DNA from: Streptomyces sp. S465
Lineage (GTDB): Bacteria; Actinomycetota; Actinomycetes; Streptomycetales; Streptomycetaceae
Assembly (NCBI RefSeq): GCF_026898115.1
Contig: NZ_CP114036.1
Location: 1,426,001 to 1,490,000 of the forward strand
DNA: 64,000 bases
Direction: 5' to 3'
Position numbers and translations under genes: made by a program. Shown one piece after another: positions 18,929-32,305 of this stretch. Position 1 is the first letter of the stretch, and the number at the start of each line of letters is the position of its first letter. The notes under the pieces are model-generated. The model saw only the letters and a list, made by a program, of their open reading frames with translations. It was not told where the DNA came from and did not search any database.

Positions 18929-19860
18929 GATGTGCCCTTCCCTGTGTCGGCGTCACCCTTGCCGGAGCCACCGGCTATCGGTTCCGCGGTACGTACGATC
19001 AGACTCGGCGCGGCCGGAAGCCGGAGCGAGTCCTGGGCGGAGATGCTCGTGCGGATGTCATAGTTCTGCTGCAACACATGCAGGTACTGTCCGTCCGCAC
19101 TGTCCTGGAAAGCGGTGCTCAGCCGCTGCCCGTCCCCCACCGCGAGCACCGTATACGGCGGTGCCAGCGGCTTGTTGTCGACCAGTATGGCGTCTCCCGC
19201 GGCCCTGATCGCCGAGAGCGCCGTCAGCCGCTGCCCGTTGATCGAGATGGCCTCCGCGCCCGACTCCCACAGACCGTTGACGACGCGCTGCATATCGTGG
19301 TCGCGCACCCGCCCGGTGTCGGAGAAGTCGGCGCTCCCCCGTGGTCCCCCGCCGCTGCTGGTCGCCTCCTTGGCGTCGTTGACCACCAACTTCACCCCGG
19401 GCCCCGTCACCTCGTCGGCCCCCGAGAGCAGTGCCACCAGATCGGCCTTGGCCCCGCCGTCCTTCTCCAGTGCCTGCCGCTGCTTCTCCCCGACCTCGCC
19501 GCGGAGCTTGTCCACGCTCTTGGCGAGCTTGTCCGCGTTCGAGTTCCCCGTCTCGATGCGGTCGATCAGTTCTTCCCGCTCCTTGGCCAGCGTCGGCGCC
19601 GATATCCGGGCCTCGGCGGCGCCGATGGTGATGACGACCGCGACCAGGACGAGACCGAGCGCCAGCCCCAGTTTGGCCCGCACGGTGCGCGGCAGCCCCG
19701 AGCGCCCGGTCTCCCCGCGCCGCGCGGCGGCCTCCGCGTAACCGTCGTCGAGGCTGTGGTCCATCACATTGGTCAGCAGCGACATGGACGCGTCCAGACG
19801 CGGGCGCGGGCGCGGCGAGGCTGTGCTCCGAACGGGGGGCTGCTGCGACATGCCGCACAT
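18925..19860 (-). CDS. DUF881 membrane protein (first of the pair)
   Basis: A 311-residue bitopic protein: a cytoplasmic N-terminus of about 60 residues, a membrane helix at about 63-84 (KLGLALGLVLVAVVITIGAA), a coiled coil (LAKEREELIDRIETGNSNAD) and an extracytoplasmic DUF881 domain (VTGPGVKLVVNDAKE, NGLWESGAEAISINGQRLTA, DNKPLAPPYTVLAVGDG). It is paralogous to the protein encoded at 17256-18599 but lacks the long charged tail. It leads the DUF881-sbp-DUF881 operon, 107 bp after the guanylyltransferase gene. The first residues (MCGM) offer two ATG starts nine bases apart. Confidence 0.9.
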   Translation of the reverse strand: MCGMSQQPPVRSTASPRPRPRLDASMSLLTNVMDHSLDDGYAEAAARRGETGRSGLPRTVRAKLGLALGLVLVAVVITIGAAEARISAPTLAKEREELIDRIETGNSNADKLAKSVDKLRGEVGEKQRQALEKDGGAKADLVALLSGADEVTGPGVKLVVNDAKEATSSGGGPRGSADFSDTGRVRDHDMQRVVNGLWESGAEAISINGQRLTALSAIRAAGDAILVDNKPLAPPYTVLAVGDGQRLSTAFQDSADGQYLHVLQQNYDIRTSISAQDSLRLPAAPSLIVRTAEPIAGGSGKGDADTGKGTS

Positions 19861-19967
19861 CGTCGCACGTCGGGGCCGCCGCCACCCAATGGCCCCTCCG
19901 GCGTGCCGAATCCGGGGGCGGGGGACGGCGCCCCGACGCGCTCAGACGTGCGCGAACGCCCGCGGCG

Positions 19968-22463
19968 TCAGCGCCCCGCGCTGTCCACGACGGTCGACCA
20001 TTCGTCCAGCAGAGCCTGCGCGGACGCGTCGTCCGGGCCCTCCGCCCACAGGTGGGTGACGGCCTCGGCCGGGTCGGGCAGCACCATGACCCACCGCCCG
20101 TCGGTCTCCACGACCCGCACCCCGTCGGTGGTGTCCACGTCGCGGTCGCCCGCGGCCTCCACCACATGCCGCATGACCAGACCCTTGACCGCCCACGGGG
20201 TGGCCAGATCGCGTCGCTGGACATGCGCCCGCGGAATGCGCGCATCGATCTGACTCAGCGTCAGCTGAGTGCGCGCCACCAGCCCGATCAGCCGGACGAA
20301 GGCGGCCGTACCGTCGAAGACACTGCTGAACTCGGGGATGATGAACCCGCCGCGCCCGTCACCGCCGAAGACGGTGGACTCCGACCGGGCGACCCGGGTC
20401 AGATCGTCCGCCGCGGTGGTCGTCCACTCCACCTGTGTGCCGTGGTACGCCGCGACCTGCTCGGCGATACGGGTGGTGGTCACCGGTAGCGCCACCCGCC
20501 CGCTGCGCCGCTCCGCGGCCACCAGGTCGAGCATTACCAGCAGCGCCCGGTCGTCCTCCACGATGCGGCCCCGCTCGTCGACGAGCGAGAACCGCTCACC
20601 GACCGGGTCGAACCGCACCCCGAAGGCCGCACGCGCCGAGGCGACGATCTCGCCGAGCCGGGCCAGCCCCGACCGCCGGGCGTCGGCGGTCTCGGTCGGC
20701 CGCGATTCGTCCAGTCCGGGGTTGATCGTCAGCGCGTCCACCCCGAGCCGGCCCAGCAGGCTCGGGAGCACCAGCCCGGCGCTTCCGTTGGCGGCGTCCA
20801 CGACGACCTTGAGGCCCGACTCGGCGATACCGCTGATATCCACGGCGCGCAGCAGCGAGCCCGTGTACGAGTCGAAGACGCTCGACGGGAAGCTGAGGTC
20901 ACCGATCTCGCCCGGGAAGGCCCGCCGGTACTCCTGGCGCGCGTACACCCGGTCCAGCTTCCGCTGGCGGGCCGCGGACAGATCGGCGCCCCGCTCGTCG
21001 AAGAACATGATGTCCACCGAGTCGGGCACCCCGGGCGAGGTCCGGATCATGAAGCCGCCGGCGCTGCCGCGCGCGGTCTGCTGCCGGGCCACCGGCAGCG
21101 GTACGTTCTCCAGATCCCGTACGTCGATGGCGCTGGTCTGGAGGGCGGAGATCATGGCCCGTTTGAGCGCCCGCGCGCCCCTGGAGTGGTCACGCGCCGT
21201 GGTGACCGTGGAACCCTTCTTGAGGGTCGTCGCATACGCCCCCGCGAGCCGCACCGCGAGCTCCGGGGTGATCTCGACGTTGAGGATGCCGGAGACACCG
21301 CGGGCGCCGAACAGATGCGCCTGCCCCCGGGACTCCCAGATCACCGAGGTATTGACGAACGCGCCCGCCTCGATGGTCTTGAACGGATAGACCCGGACAT
21401 TGCCCTGGACGATCGATTCCTCACCGATCAGACACTCATCGCCGATGACCGCACCGTCCTCGATCCGGGCGGCGCGCATGATGTCGGTGTTCTTGCCGAT
21501 GACGCAGCCGCGCAGATTGCTCTGCTGGCCGACGTACACGTTGTCGTGCACGACCGCCTTGTGCAGGAAGGCTCCGCTCTTCACGACGACATTGGAGCCG
21601 ACGACGGTGTGCTCACGGATTTCAGCACCGGCCTCGACCTTGGCGTAGTCGCCGATGTAGAGCGGACCGCGGAGCACGGCCTCCGAGTGCACGTCCGCCC
21701 CTTCGGCAACCCATACGCCGGGCGAGATCTCGAAGCCGTCGAGTTCGACGTCGACCTTGCCCTCAAGGACGTCCGCCTGGGCCTTCACATAGCTCTCATG
21801 CGTGCCGACGTCCTCCCAGTAGCCCTCGGCGACATAACCGAAGATGGGCTTGCCTTCCTTCATCAGCTGGGGGAAGACATCTCCGGACCAGTCGACCGGA
21901 ACATCGGCCTCGACATAGTCGAACACCTCCGGCTCCATGACGTAGATGCCGGTGTTGACCGTATCGGAGAAGACCTGGCCCCAGGTGGGCTTCTCCAGGA
22001 AGCGCTCGACCTTTCCGGCCTCGTCGACGATGGTGATACCGAACTCGAGGGGATTGGGGACGCGCGTCAGACAGACGGTGACAAGGGCACCCTTTTCCTT
22101 ATGGAAATTGATCAGATCCGTGAGGTCGAAATCCGTCAGGGCATCGCCCGAGATCACCAGGAAAGTGTCGTCCTTGAGTGCCTCTTCCGCGTTCTTGACG
22201 CTGCCGGCGGTGCCGAGTGGCTTCTCCTCGTTGGCGTACGTGAGCTCCATGCCGAGCTCCTCGCCGTCACCGAAGTAGTTCTTGACCAGGGACGCGAGGA
22301 ACTGAACAGTCACCACGGTCTCACTGAGACCATGCCGCTTCAGCAGCCGCAGCACATGCTCCATGATCGGCCGGTTGGCCACGGGCAGCAGCGGTTTGGG
22401 CATGGTCGAGGTCATCGGGCGCAGACGAGTTCCCTCGCCCCCTGCCATCACGACGGCCTTCAT
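19968..22463 (-). CDS. Mannose-1-phosphate guanylyltransferase fused to a degenerate phosphomannomutase-like domain
   Basis: An 831-residue three-part protein. Residues 1-235 are a nucleotidyltransferase ([45 protein letters not shown]) making GDP-mannose or a related NDP-sugar. Residues about 250-375 are left-handed beta-helix hexapeptide repeats. Residues about 384-831 have the phosphohexomutase fold, but the catalytic landmarks are lost: the TASHNP loop reads RTSPGVP (474-480), the metal loop DGDGDR reads DPVGER (619-624), the sugar loop GEQSGH reads GDGRGG (701-706) and the C-terminal phosphate loop reads LPDPAEA (795-801). The mutase half is probably regulatory or structural. The start ATG 22463 follows AAGGAGG. 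GDP-mannose would feed protein mannosylation and mannosylated lipids. Confidence 0.88.
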   Translation of the reverse strand: MKAVVMAGGEGTRLRPMTSTMPKPLLPVANRPIMEHVLRLLKRHGLSETVVTVQFLASLVKNYFGDGEELGMELTYANEEKPLGTAGSVKNAEEALKDDTFLVISGDALTDFDLTDLINFHKEKGALVTVCLTRVPNPLEFGITIVDEAGKVERFLEKPTWGQVFSDTVNTGIYVMEPEVFDYVEADVPVDWSGDVFPQLMKEGKPIFGYVAEGYWEDVGTHESYVKAQADVLEGKVDVELDGFEISPGVWVAEGADVHSEAVLRGPLYIGDYAKVEAGAEIREHTVVGSNVVVKSGAFLHKAVVHDNVYVGQQSNLRGCVIGKNTDIMRAARIEDGAVIGDECLIGEESIVQGNVRVYPFKTIEAGAFVNTSVIWESRGQAHLFGARGVSGILNVEITPELAVRLAGAYATTLKKGSTVTTARDHSRGARALKRAMISALQTSAIDVRDLENVPLPVARQQTARGSAGGFMIRTSPGVPDSVDIMFFDERGADLSAARQRKLDRVYARQEYRRAFPGEIGDLSFPSSVFDSYTGSLLRAVDISGIAESGLKVVVDAANGSAGLVLPSLLGRLGVDALTINPGLDESRPTETADARRSGLARLGEIVASARAAFGVRFDPVGERFSLVDERGRIVEDDRALLVMLDLVAAERRSGRVALPVTTTRIAEQVAAYHGTQVEWTTTAADDLTRVARSESTVFGGDGRGGFIIPEFSSVFDGTAAFVRLIGLVARTQLTLSQIDARIPRAHVQRRDLATPWAVKGLVMRHVVEAAGDRDVDTTDGVRVVETDGRWVMVLPDPAEAVTHLWAEGPDDASAQALLDEWSTVVDSAGR

Positions 22464-22575
22464 GTCGGAAGCGTCCTCCTTGAAGAGACGACGGTCATGC
22501 CGACCGCGCACGCCCGATGGCCCTTACAGCTACCGCGCTACGGGCCCCGGCCTCTATAACGCCGCTTCGGCGAGC

Positions 22576-23184
22576 TCAGTCGGCCGCGGTGTCCGCCCTG
22601 ACAAGTCGGCGGACCTGAACCACGTAGAGGACTCCTGCCCACCAATAGAGTGTTGTACCCCATCCGGCGAACGCCCATCCGAAAATCGCGGCGGTCGTGT
22701 GAAGCAGGCCACTTCCCTCACTCAGAAGGAGCAAGGGGAAGGCGTACATCAGGTTGAAGGTGGCCGCCTTGCCGAGGAAGTTCACCTGGGGCGGTGGATA
22801 GCCGTGCCGCCGGAGGATGCCCACCATCACAAGCAGCACCAGCTCGCGCGCGAGAAGGACCGCGGTCAGCCAGAGGGGCAGGATCTCGCGCCAGGTGAGA
22901 CCGACGAGAGTCGACAAAATGTAGAGGCGGTCGGCCGCCGGGTCCAGAAGCCGGCCAAGACTGCTGATCTGGTTCCAGCGCCGGGCCAGCTTCCCGTCGA
23001 GATAGTCGCTGACCCCGCTGAGCGCCAGTACCAGCAGCGCCCAGCCGTCGCTGTTGGGCCCGCCGAACTCGGGCCGAAGGATCAGCCATAGGAAAAGCGG
23101 CACACCGACGAGGCGCGCAGCGCTGAGGATGTTCGGGATGGTGAGCACACGATCCGTCTGGACCCGTGTCTCCTGTACCTCCAC
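22576..23184 (-). CDS. CDP-alcohol phosphatidyltransferase (PgsA-like)
   Basis: A 202-residue membrane enzyme with the complete CDP-alcohol phosphotransferase motif D-x2-DG-x2-AR-x8-G-x3-D-x3-D, seen as DYLDGKLARRW followed by LGRLLDPAADR. It has about five to six hydrophobic segments. The family transfers a phosphatidyl group from CDP-diacylglycerol to an alcohol such as glycerol 3-phosphate or inositol phosphate; the exact acceptor is not decidable here. GTG 23184 is chosen as start because GGGAGG lies upstream and RVLTIPNILSAARL is the usual N-terminus. It is the first gene of the leftward block and corresponds by position to pgsA2 of mycobacteria. The rRNA terminator lies about 100 bp upstream of it. 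Confidence 0.87.
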   Translation of the reverse strand: MEVQETRVQTDRVLTIPNILSAARLVGVPLFLWLILRPEFGGPNSDGWALLVLALSGVSDYLDGKLARRWNQISSLGRLLDPAADRLYILSTLVGLTWREILPLWLTAVLLARELVLLVMVGILRRHGYPPPQVNFLGKAATFNLMYAFPLLLLSEGSGLLHTTAAIFGWAFAGWGTTLYWWAGVLYVVQVRRLVRADTAAD

Positions 23185-23280
23185 CCGGGAGCCTCCCGTG
23201 AGAAACAGGCCGATGATGCCCCATGACTCTACCGGTAGGGCCACATGGGCCCCGCACCGGGGCGTACCGGGCAGGACACG

Positions 23281-23323
23281 AAAAAGACCCCGATGGGAAA
23301 TCAACTTCCCATCGGGGTCTTTT
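23281..23323 (-). terminator. rRNA operon terminator
   Basis: AAAAGACCCCGATGGGAA (23282-23299) pairs perfectly over 18 bp with TTCCCATCGGGGTCTTTT (23306-23323), loop of six. It has flanking A/T runs on both sides, making an intrinsic terminator immediately after the 5S gene; the symmetry allows bidirectional use. Confidence 0.95.
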
Positions 23324-23331
23324 CAAGAATT

Positions 23332-23450
23332 GTTCGGCGGCGTCCTACTCTCCCACAGGGTCCCCCCTGCAGTACCATCGGCGCTGAAAGGCTTAGCTTC
23401 CGGGTTCGGAATGTAACCGGGCGTTTCCCTAACGCTATGACCACCGAAAC
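23332..23450 (-). rRNA. rrf: 5S ribosomal RNA
   Basis: About 119 nt. Read leftward, it starts GTTTCGGTGGTCATAGCG and contains the conserved CCGAACCCGGAAGCTAAG loop; the 5' and 3' ends (GTTTCGGTGG / CGCCGCCGAAC) pair as helix I. It is last in the operon, directly before the terminator. Confidence 0.96.
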
Positions 23451-23520
23451 ACTATGAAGATAAAACCGGAAACAACACGGTTCATTACTTCAGAACCAAC
23501 ACAGTGGACGCGAGCAACTG

Positions 23521-28454
<4,934 letters not shown>

Positions 28455-29017
28455 TGCTTCCGGGATATCCCGGCAAACACTGCACGAGAGCGGAACAGAA
28501 CCGGAGGAATAATCCAGTCCCGTTCACAGCGTCCTCGCTGTGTTTTTCAAAGGAACCTCGTCCGAGAAGGACGGGGTTATCAACATATCTGGCGTTGACT
28601 TTTGGCACACTGTTGAGTTCTCAAGGAACGGACGCTTCCTTCGAAACCCTTTCACCGGTTTCTCCGGGCGCTTCCCTTCGGTGTTTCACACGCTATCAGA
28701 CCTTTTCCCGCTCTCCGAACCGGTGTCCTTCGCAAGGCATGCGAAAGCGAACCCGAGATTTGGATCACGTAGCTGATGGCGCCGCCCTGAACCTGGATGT
28801 GCACGCGGCTGACCGTGGTGCTTCATCCGGTGGGCAGGGGCACGACAGTACAGCGCCCCGCGCCGCCGTGGCAAATCGATTCCGTGCCCCAGCGTCCTCT
28901 CCGGTCTGCGTCGCGCGTACGGAATCCGTAGTTCCTATGACTTACTCTTCTGGGCAGTGCGCTGTCCGGGACAGGCGGTGACGGCGCGTGATGATTCTTC
29001 ACCCCGGGAGGCTCCCC
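28455..29017. promoter_or_regulatory. Divergent control region: rRNA leader/promoters (left) and crr promoter (right)
   Basis: 563 bp without a protein gene. Leftward, the leader just before 16S contains CCTTGAGAACTCAACAGTGT (complement 28607-28626), a boxA/processing-type element commonly found before Streptomyces 16S genes. A candidate rRNA promoter -10 is the complement of 28690-28701, reading TCTGATAGCGTG; multiple promoters are expected. Rightward, the crr promoter should lie around 28900-28960 (a possible -10 is TATGACT near 28936), followed by the 13-bp palindrome at 28962. Confidence 0.55.
28962..28974. promoter_or_regulatory. 13-bp palindrome upstream of crr
   Basis: CTGTCCGGGACAG is a perfect inverted repeat (two 6-bp arms, one-base centre), ending 43 bases before the crr start. 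It is placed where a repressor would block the crr-ptsI transcript. It does not resemble the DasR consensus (ACTGGTCTAGACCACT) known for some Streptomyces pts genes. Confidence 0.4.
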
Positions 29018-29464
29018 ATGACCACCGTGACCTCGCCGGTCGCCGGCCGCGTGATCGGACTCCAAGCGGTTCCCGATCCGGTGTTCTCCGGCGCCATGGT
29101 CGGTCCGGGTACGGCGATCGACCCGGTGCTCGAGCCCTTTGTCGCCGTGGCTCCGGTCGACGGCGTCGTCGTCTCCCTGCACCCTCATGCGTTCGTGGTC
29201 GTGGACGGGGAGGGGCACGGCGTGCTCACCCACCTCGGCATCGACACGGTGCAGCTGAACGGCGAGGGCTTCGAGGTGCTCATCAACAAGGGGGACACCG
29301 TCAAGCGCGGCGACGCGATCGTGCGCTGGGACCCGGCCACCGCCGTGGCCGCGGGCAAGTCGCCGATCTGCCCGATCGTGGCGCTCGAGGCCACGGCCGA
29401 CTCCCTCACCGACGTCAAGGAGGACGTCGATGTGAAGCCGGGCGACGCGCTCTTCAACTGGTGA
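29018..29464 (+). CDS. crr: PTS glucose-type IIA component
   Basis: A 148-residue IIA(Glc)-family protein that takes phosphate from HPr on a histidine and passes it to the IIB domain of sugar transporters. Conserved blocks are SPVAGRVIGLQAVPDPVFSG, VSLHPHAFVVV with His57 and GVLTHLGIDTVQL with His72, equivalent to E. coli His75 and phosphorylated His90. Start ATG 29018 is chosen by GGGAGG 6-7 bases upstream. It is followed 105 bp later by ptsI on the same strand, giving a general PTS operon; ptsH is not in the window. In Streptomyces this system serves mainly N-acetylglucosamine and fructose. Confidence 0.95.
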   Translation: MTTVTSPVAGRVIGLQAVPDPVFSGAMVGPGTAIDPVLEPFVAVAPVDGVVVSLHPHAFVVVDGEGHGVLTHLGIDTVQLNGEGFEVLINKGDTVKRGDAIVRWDPATAVAAGKSPICPIVALEATADSLTDVKEDVDVKPGDALFNW

Positions 29465-29569
29465 GCCGGCGTGCGCCCGGTGACCGGCGGGGACCGGAGC
29501 GGGCGGCGCACCGCAGGAACGACATCCACCAATGGCGGGGTTCCGCCGTATCGACCGGGGACGGGTGAC

Positions 29570-31240
29570 ATGGAGACAACGCTGCGAGGCGTCGGCGTGA
29601 GCCACGGGGTGGCCATCGGCGAGGTGCGCCATATGGGAACGGCGGTCCTGGAGCCGCCGGCGAAGCAGATTCCGGCCGATGAGGCGCCGCGTGAGCAGGG
29701 GCGGGCGCGCCAGGCCGTGGAGGCCGTGGCGGCCGATCTGATCGCGCGCGGCAATCTGGCGGGCGGTGAGGCCCAGGCCGTGCTCGAGGCGCAGGCCATG
29801 ATGGCGCAGGACCCGGAGCTGATCGCCGATGTCGAGCGGCGCATCGCCGTGGGCAGCACCGCCGAGCGCGCGGTGTACGACGCCTTCGCCGCGTACCGCG
29901 CGCTGCTCGCCGGGGCCGGGGACTATCTGGCGGGGCGGGTGGCCGACCTCGACGATGTGCGGAACCGGATCGTGGCGCGGCTGCTGGGCGTGCCGATGCC
30001 GGGGGTGCCGGACAGTGATGAGCCGTATGTGCTGATCGCGCGGGATCTCGCACCCGCCGACACCGCGCTGCTCGACCCGACGCTGGTGCTGGGGTTCGTG
30101 ACCGAGGAGGGCGGGCCGACGAGCCACAGCGCGATCCTCGCCCGTGCCCTGGGGGTGCCGGCCGTGGTCGCGTTGCCCGGTGCCGGGGATCTGGTCGAGG
30201 GAACCCTGATCGCCGTGGACGGCAGCACGGGTGAGATCTTCGTGTCGCCGAGCGAGGAGAAGCGGGCCGAGCTGACGCGGGCCGCCGAGGAGCGCCGGGC
30301 CGCGCTGGCCGCCTCCTCCGGTCCGGGTGCGACGTCGGACGGGCACAAGGTGCCGCTGCTGGCGAACGTCGGCGGGCCGGCCGATGTGCCGGCGGCGGTC
30401 GAGGCGGGCGCCGAGGGTGTGGGGCTGTTCCGGACCGAGTTCCTCTTCCTCGACGACAGCACCAAGGCGCCGTCGGAGGAGAAGCAGGTCGCGGCGTACC
30501 GGCAGGTGCTGGAGGCGTTCCCCGAGGGCCGGGTGGTGGTGCGGGTCCTGGACGCGGGGGCGGACAAGCCGCTGGACTTCCTCACCCCGGCCGATGAGCC
30601 CAACCCGGCGCTGGGCGTACGCGGTCTGCGGACCTTGCTGGACCACCCCGAGGTGCTGCGGACGCAGCTCGCGGCGCTGGCCAAGGCGTCCGAGGGACTG
30701 CCGGTCTATCTCGAGGTCATGGCCCCGATGGTGGCCGACCGGCTGGACGCCAAGGCGTTCGCGGACGCGTGCCGTGAGGCGGGGCTGCGGGCCAAGTTCG
30801 GCGCGATGGTGGAGATTCCGTCCGCGGCGCTGCGGGCGCGCTCGATCCTTCAGGAGGTCGAGTTCCTGTCGCTGGGCACCAACGACCTGGCGCAGTACAC
30901 GTTCGCGGCCGACCGTCAGGTCGGTGCGGTCTCGCGGTTGCAGGACCCGTGGCAGCCCGCGCTGCTCGACCTGGTGGCGGCTTCGGCGGAGGCCGCGCAG
31001 GCCGAGGGCAAGAGCTGTGGGGTCTGTGGTGAGGCCGCTTCCGACCCGCTGCTGGCGTGTGTACTGACCGGTCTGGGTGTCACCAGCCTCTCCATGGGTG
31101 CCGCGTCCATTCCGTATGTGCGCGCGACGCTGGCCAAGCACACGCTCGCGCAGTGCGAGCGGGCCGCCTCCGCGGCGCGTGCGGCGGACACCGCCGAGGA
31201 TGCCCGCCGGGCGGCGCAGGCGGTGCTGTCCGGCGAATGA
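29570..31240 (+). CDS. ptsI: Phosphoenolpyruvate-protein phosphotransferase (Enzyme I)
   Basis: A 556-residue Enzyme I that starts the PTS relay by transferring phosphate from phosphoenolpyruvate to HPr. The catalytic His186 sits in EEGGPTSHSAILAR. The C-terminal TIM barrel has GVGLFRTEFLFL, RVLDAGADKP, FGAMVEIPSA and LGTNDLAQYTFAADR, and the usual catalytic cysteine region SCGVCGEAASDP. Length is normal. ATG 29570 is chosen because METTLRGVGVSHGVAIG is the family N-terminus; an upstream in-frame start at 29471 would add unrelated residues. The gene ends at a strong bidirectional terminator. Confidence 0.96.
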   Translation: METTLRGVGVSHGVAIGEVRHMGTAVLEPPAKQIPADEAPREQGRARQAVEAVAADLIARGNLAGGEAQAVLEAQAMMAQDPELIADVERRIAVGSTAERAVYDAFAAYRALLAGAGDYLAGRVADLDDVRNRIVARLLGVPMPGVPDSDEPYVLIARDLAPADTALLDPTLVLGFVTEEGGPTSHSAILARALGVPAVVALPGAGDLVEGTLIAVDGSTGEIFVSPSEEKRAELTRAAEERRAALAASSGPGATSDGHKVPLLANVGGPADVPAAVEAGAEGVGLFRTEFLFLDDSTKAPSEEKQVAAYRQVLEAFPEGRVVVRVLDAGADKPLDFLTPADEPNPALGVRGLRTLLDHPEVLRTQLAALAKASEGLPVYLEVMAPMVADRLDAKAFADACREAGLRAKFGAMVEIPSAALRARSILQEVEFLSLGTNDLAQYTFAADRQVGAVSRLQDPWQPALLDLVAASAEAAQAEGKSCGVCGEAASDPLLACVLTGLGVTSLSMGAASIPYVRATLAKHTLAQCERAASAARAADTAEDARRAAQAVLSGE

Positions 31241-31290
31241 GCCGGTGAGCTGCCGATGGGCTCTCGGTGCGCATCGGTGAGCTGTCGGTG

Positions 31291-31320
31291 AAGGCGTCCC
31301 GCCGCGTGGCGGGACGCCTT
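31291..31320. terminator. Bidirectional terminator between ptsI and the convergent gene
   Basis: AAGGCGTCCCGCC (31291-31303) pairs with GGCGGGACGCCTT (31308-31320) around a GCGT loop. A perfect 13-bp stem between two convergent stops. Confidence 0.85.
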
Positions 31321-31323
31321 CGG

Positions 31324-32283
31324 TCATTCCGGGCGGCTGAGCGGGAGGCCCGCCCGGTATTCGACGCCGTGCTCCGGGGGGATGGGTTCGCCGGTCTCCG
31401 CGTCGGTGCAGTACGCGGTGAACACCTCCGCCTCGCTCAGCGGGCGGAGCCAGCCGTCGTGCAGCGCCCAGCCGCGGACCGCTTCCGGGGTGTCCGCCAC
31501 GATGGTGCGCAGCACCAGGCCGCCAGCGCTGCGCAGGGCGAAACCGCAGGCCAGGACGGTGCGGAAGACCAGCGCCGAGGACTCGGCGAGCTTCGGCGGG
31601 CCCGCTTCCCGGGCGTCGGCGTGGAGCACGGCGACCAGCGAGGTGCCATCCGCCGGAACGCTGCACACCAGGTGGTGGACGCCGGGCCCGGCCGCCTCGA
31701 CGACCGCGCGCAGCGCGGCCCCGGCGCGGTCGAACGCGGCACGGGCGGTGTCGTCGTCCCGGCAGTCCCCGCGGTGGGCGGTGCGGGAAAGCAGCGCCGA
31801 GGCGTACTCCCAGGTGGCCTGCTCCTCCGCGACGCCGATGAGCCGTGGGACCAGGCGGTCGATCGGCTGGCCCGCATAGGTGACGGTGCCGCCCGCGGCG
31901 GCCAGCTCCGCCGTATAGCGGGTGCGGCTCGCGGGGGTGTCCGGGTCGAGCCGGGTGTCCGCGCAGAACTCCTCGTAGGCGACGGGGTCGAAGAGGGCGA
32001 CGGTGATGTGGACGCCCTTGGCCGCGAGCGCCTTCAGCAGCCCCTCCATCTGCCGCAGATACGCTCCGTGGTCGTCGAAGGCGAACGACGGATAGCGCCG
32101 CATGGCCGTGAAGTCCCGCTCGTCGGCCAGCAGGGCCACGGTGCTGGGCACCTCTCTGCGCAGCGCGCGCCGGGCGGTCGGCCTTCTCGTGCCGCTCTCC
32201 CTCTTGGTGCCGGCCTTCCCGTGCTTGCTCCGGTGCCCGCCCGGCCGGTTCCGGTGCCGGTCGCTGTGTCCGGTGTGCGCCAT
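31324..32283 (-). CDS. Conserved-looking hypothetical protein with basic N-terminus
   Basis: A 319-residue protein I cannot assign. Residues 1-45 are strongly basic and disordered (HRNRPGGHRSKHGKAGTKRE). The body is a soluble alpha/beta domain: STVALLADERDFTAMRRYPS, a segment GLLKALAAKGVHITVALFDP resembling a Rossmann-type strand-helix, and a C-terminal region HHLVCSVPADGTSLVAVLHA. There is no signal peptide and no membrane helix. The basic tail might contact nucleic acid or the cell envelope (inference). Codon use is typical of the host. It is convergent with ptsI and 22 bp after the MFS gene's stop on the same strand, so it may be co-transcribed with that exporter. Confidence 0.72.
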   Translation of the reverse strand: MAHTGHSDRHRNRPGGHRSKHGKAGTKRESGTRRPTARRALRREVPSTVALLADERDFTAMRRYPSFAFDDHGAYLRQMEGLLKALAAKGVHITVALFDPVAYEEFCADTRLDPDTPASRTRYTAELAAAGGTVTYAGQPIDRLVPRLIGVAEEQATWEYASALLSRTAHRGDCRDDDTARAAFDRAGAALRAVVEAAGPGVHHLVCSVPADGTSLVAVLHADAREAGPPKLAESSALVFRTVLACGFALRSAGGLVLRTIVADTPEAVRGWALHDGWLRPLSEAEVFTAYCTDAETGEPIPPEHGVEYRAGLPLSRPE

Positions 32284-32305
32284 GACTCCCCCTCAGCGCG
32301 GATGT

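Noticed and set aside
17497..20253. 918-residue open frame opposite the DUF881-sbp-DUF881 genes
   Set aside because: Lies antisense to three clear overlapping genes with good starts; translation is low-complexity Ser/Arg/Pro with no motif.
28861..29017. DasR-binding (dre) site before crr
   Set aside because: No match to the 16-bp dre consensus; only an unrelated 13-bp palindrome is present.
28823..31666. 947-residue open frame antisense to crr and ptsI
   Set aside because: Overlaps two well-defined PTS genes; translation is Arg/His/Gly-rich without any domain.
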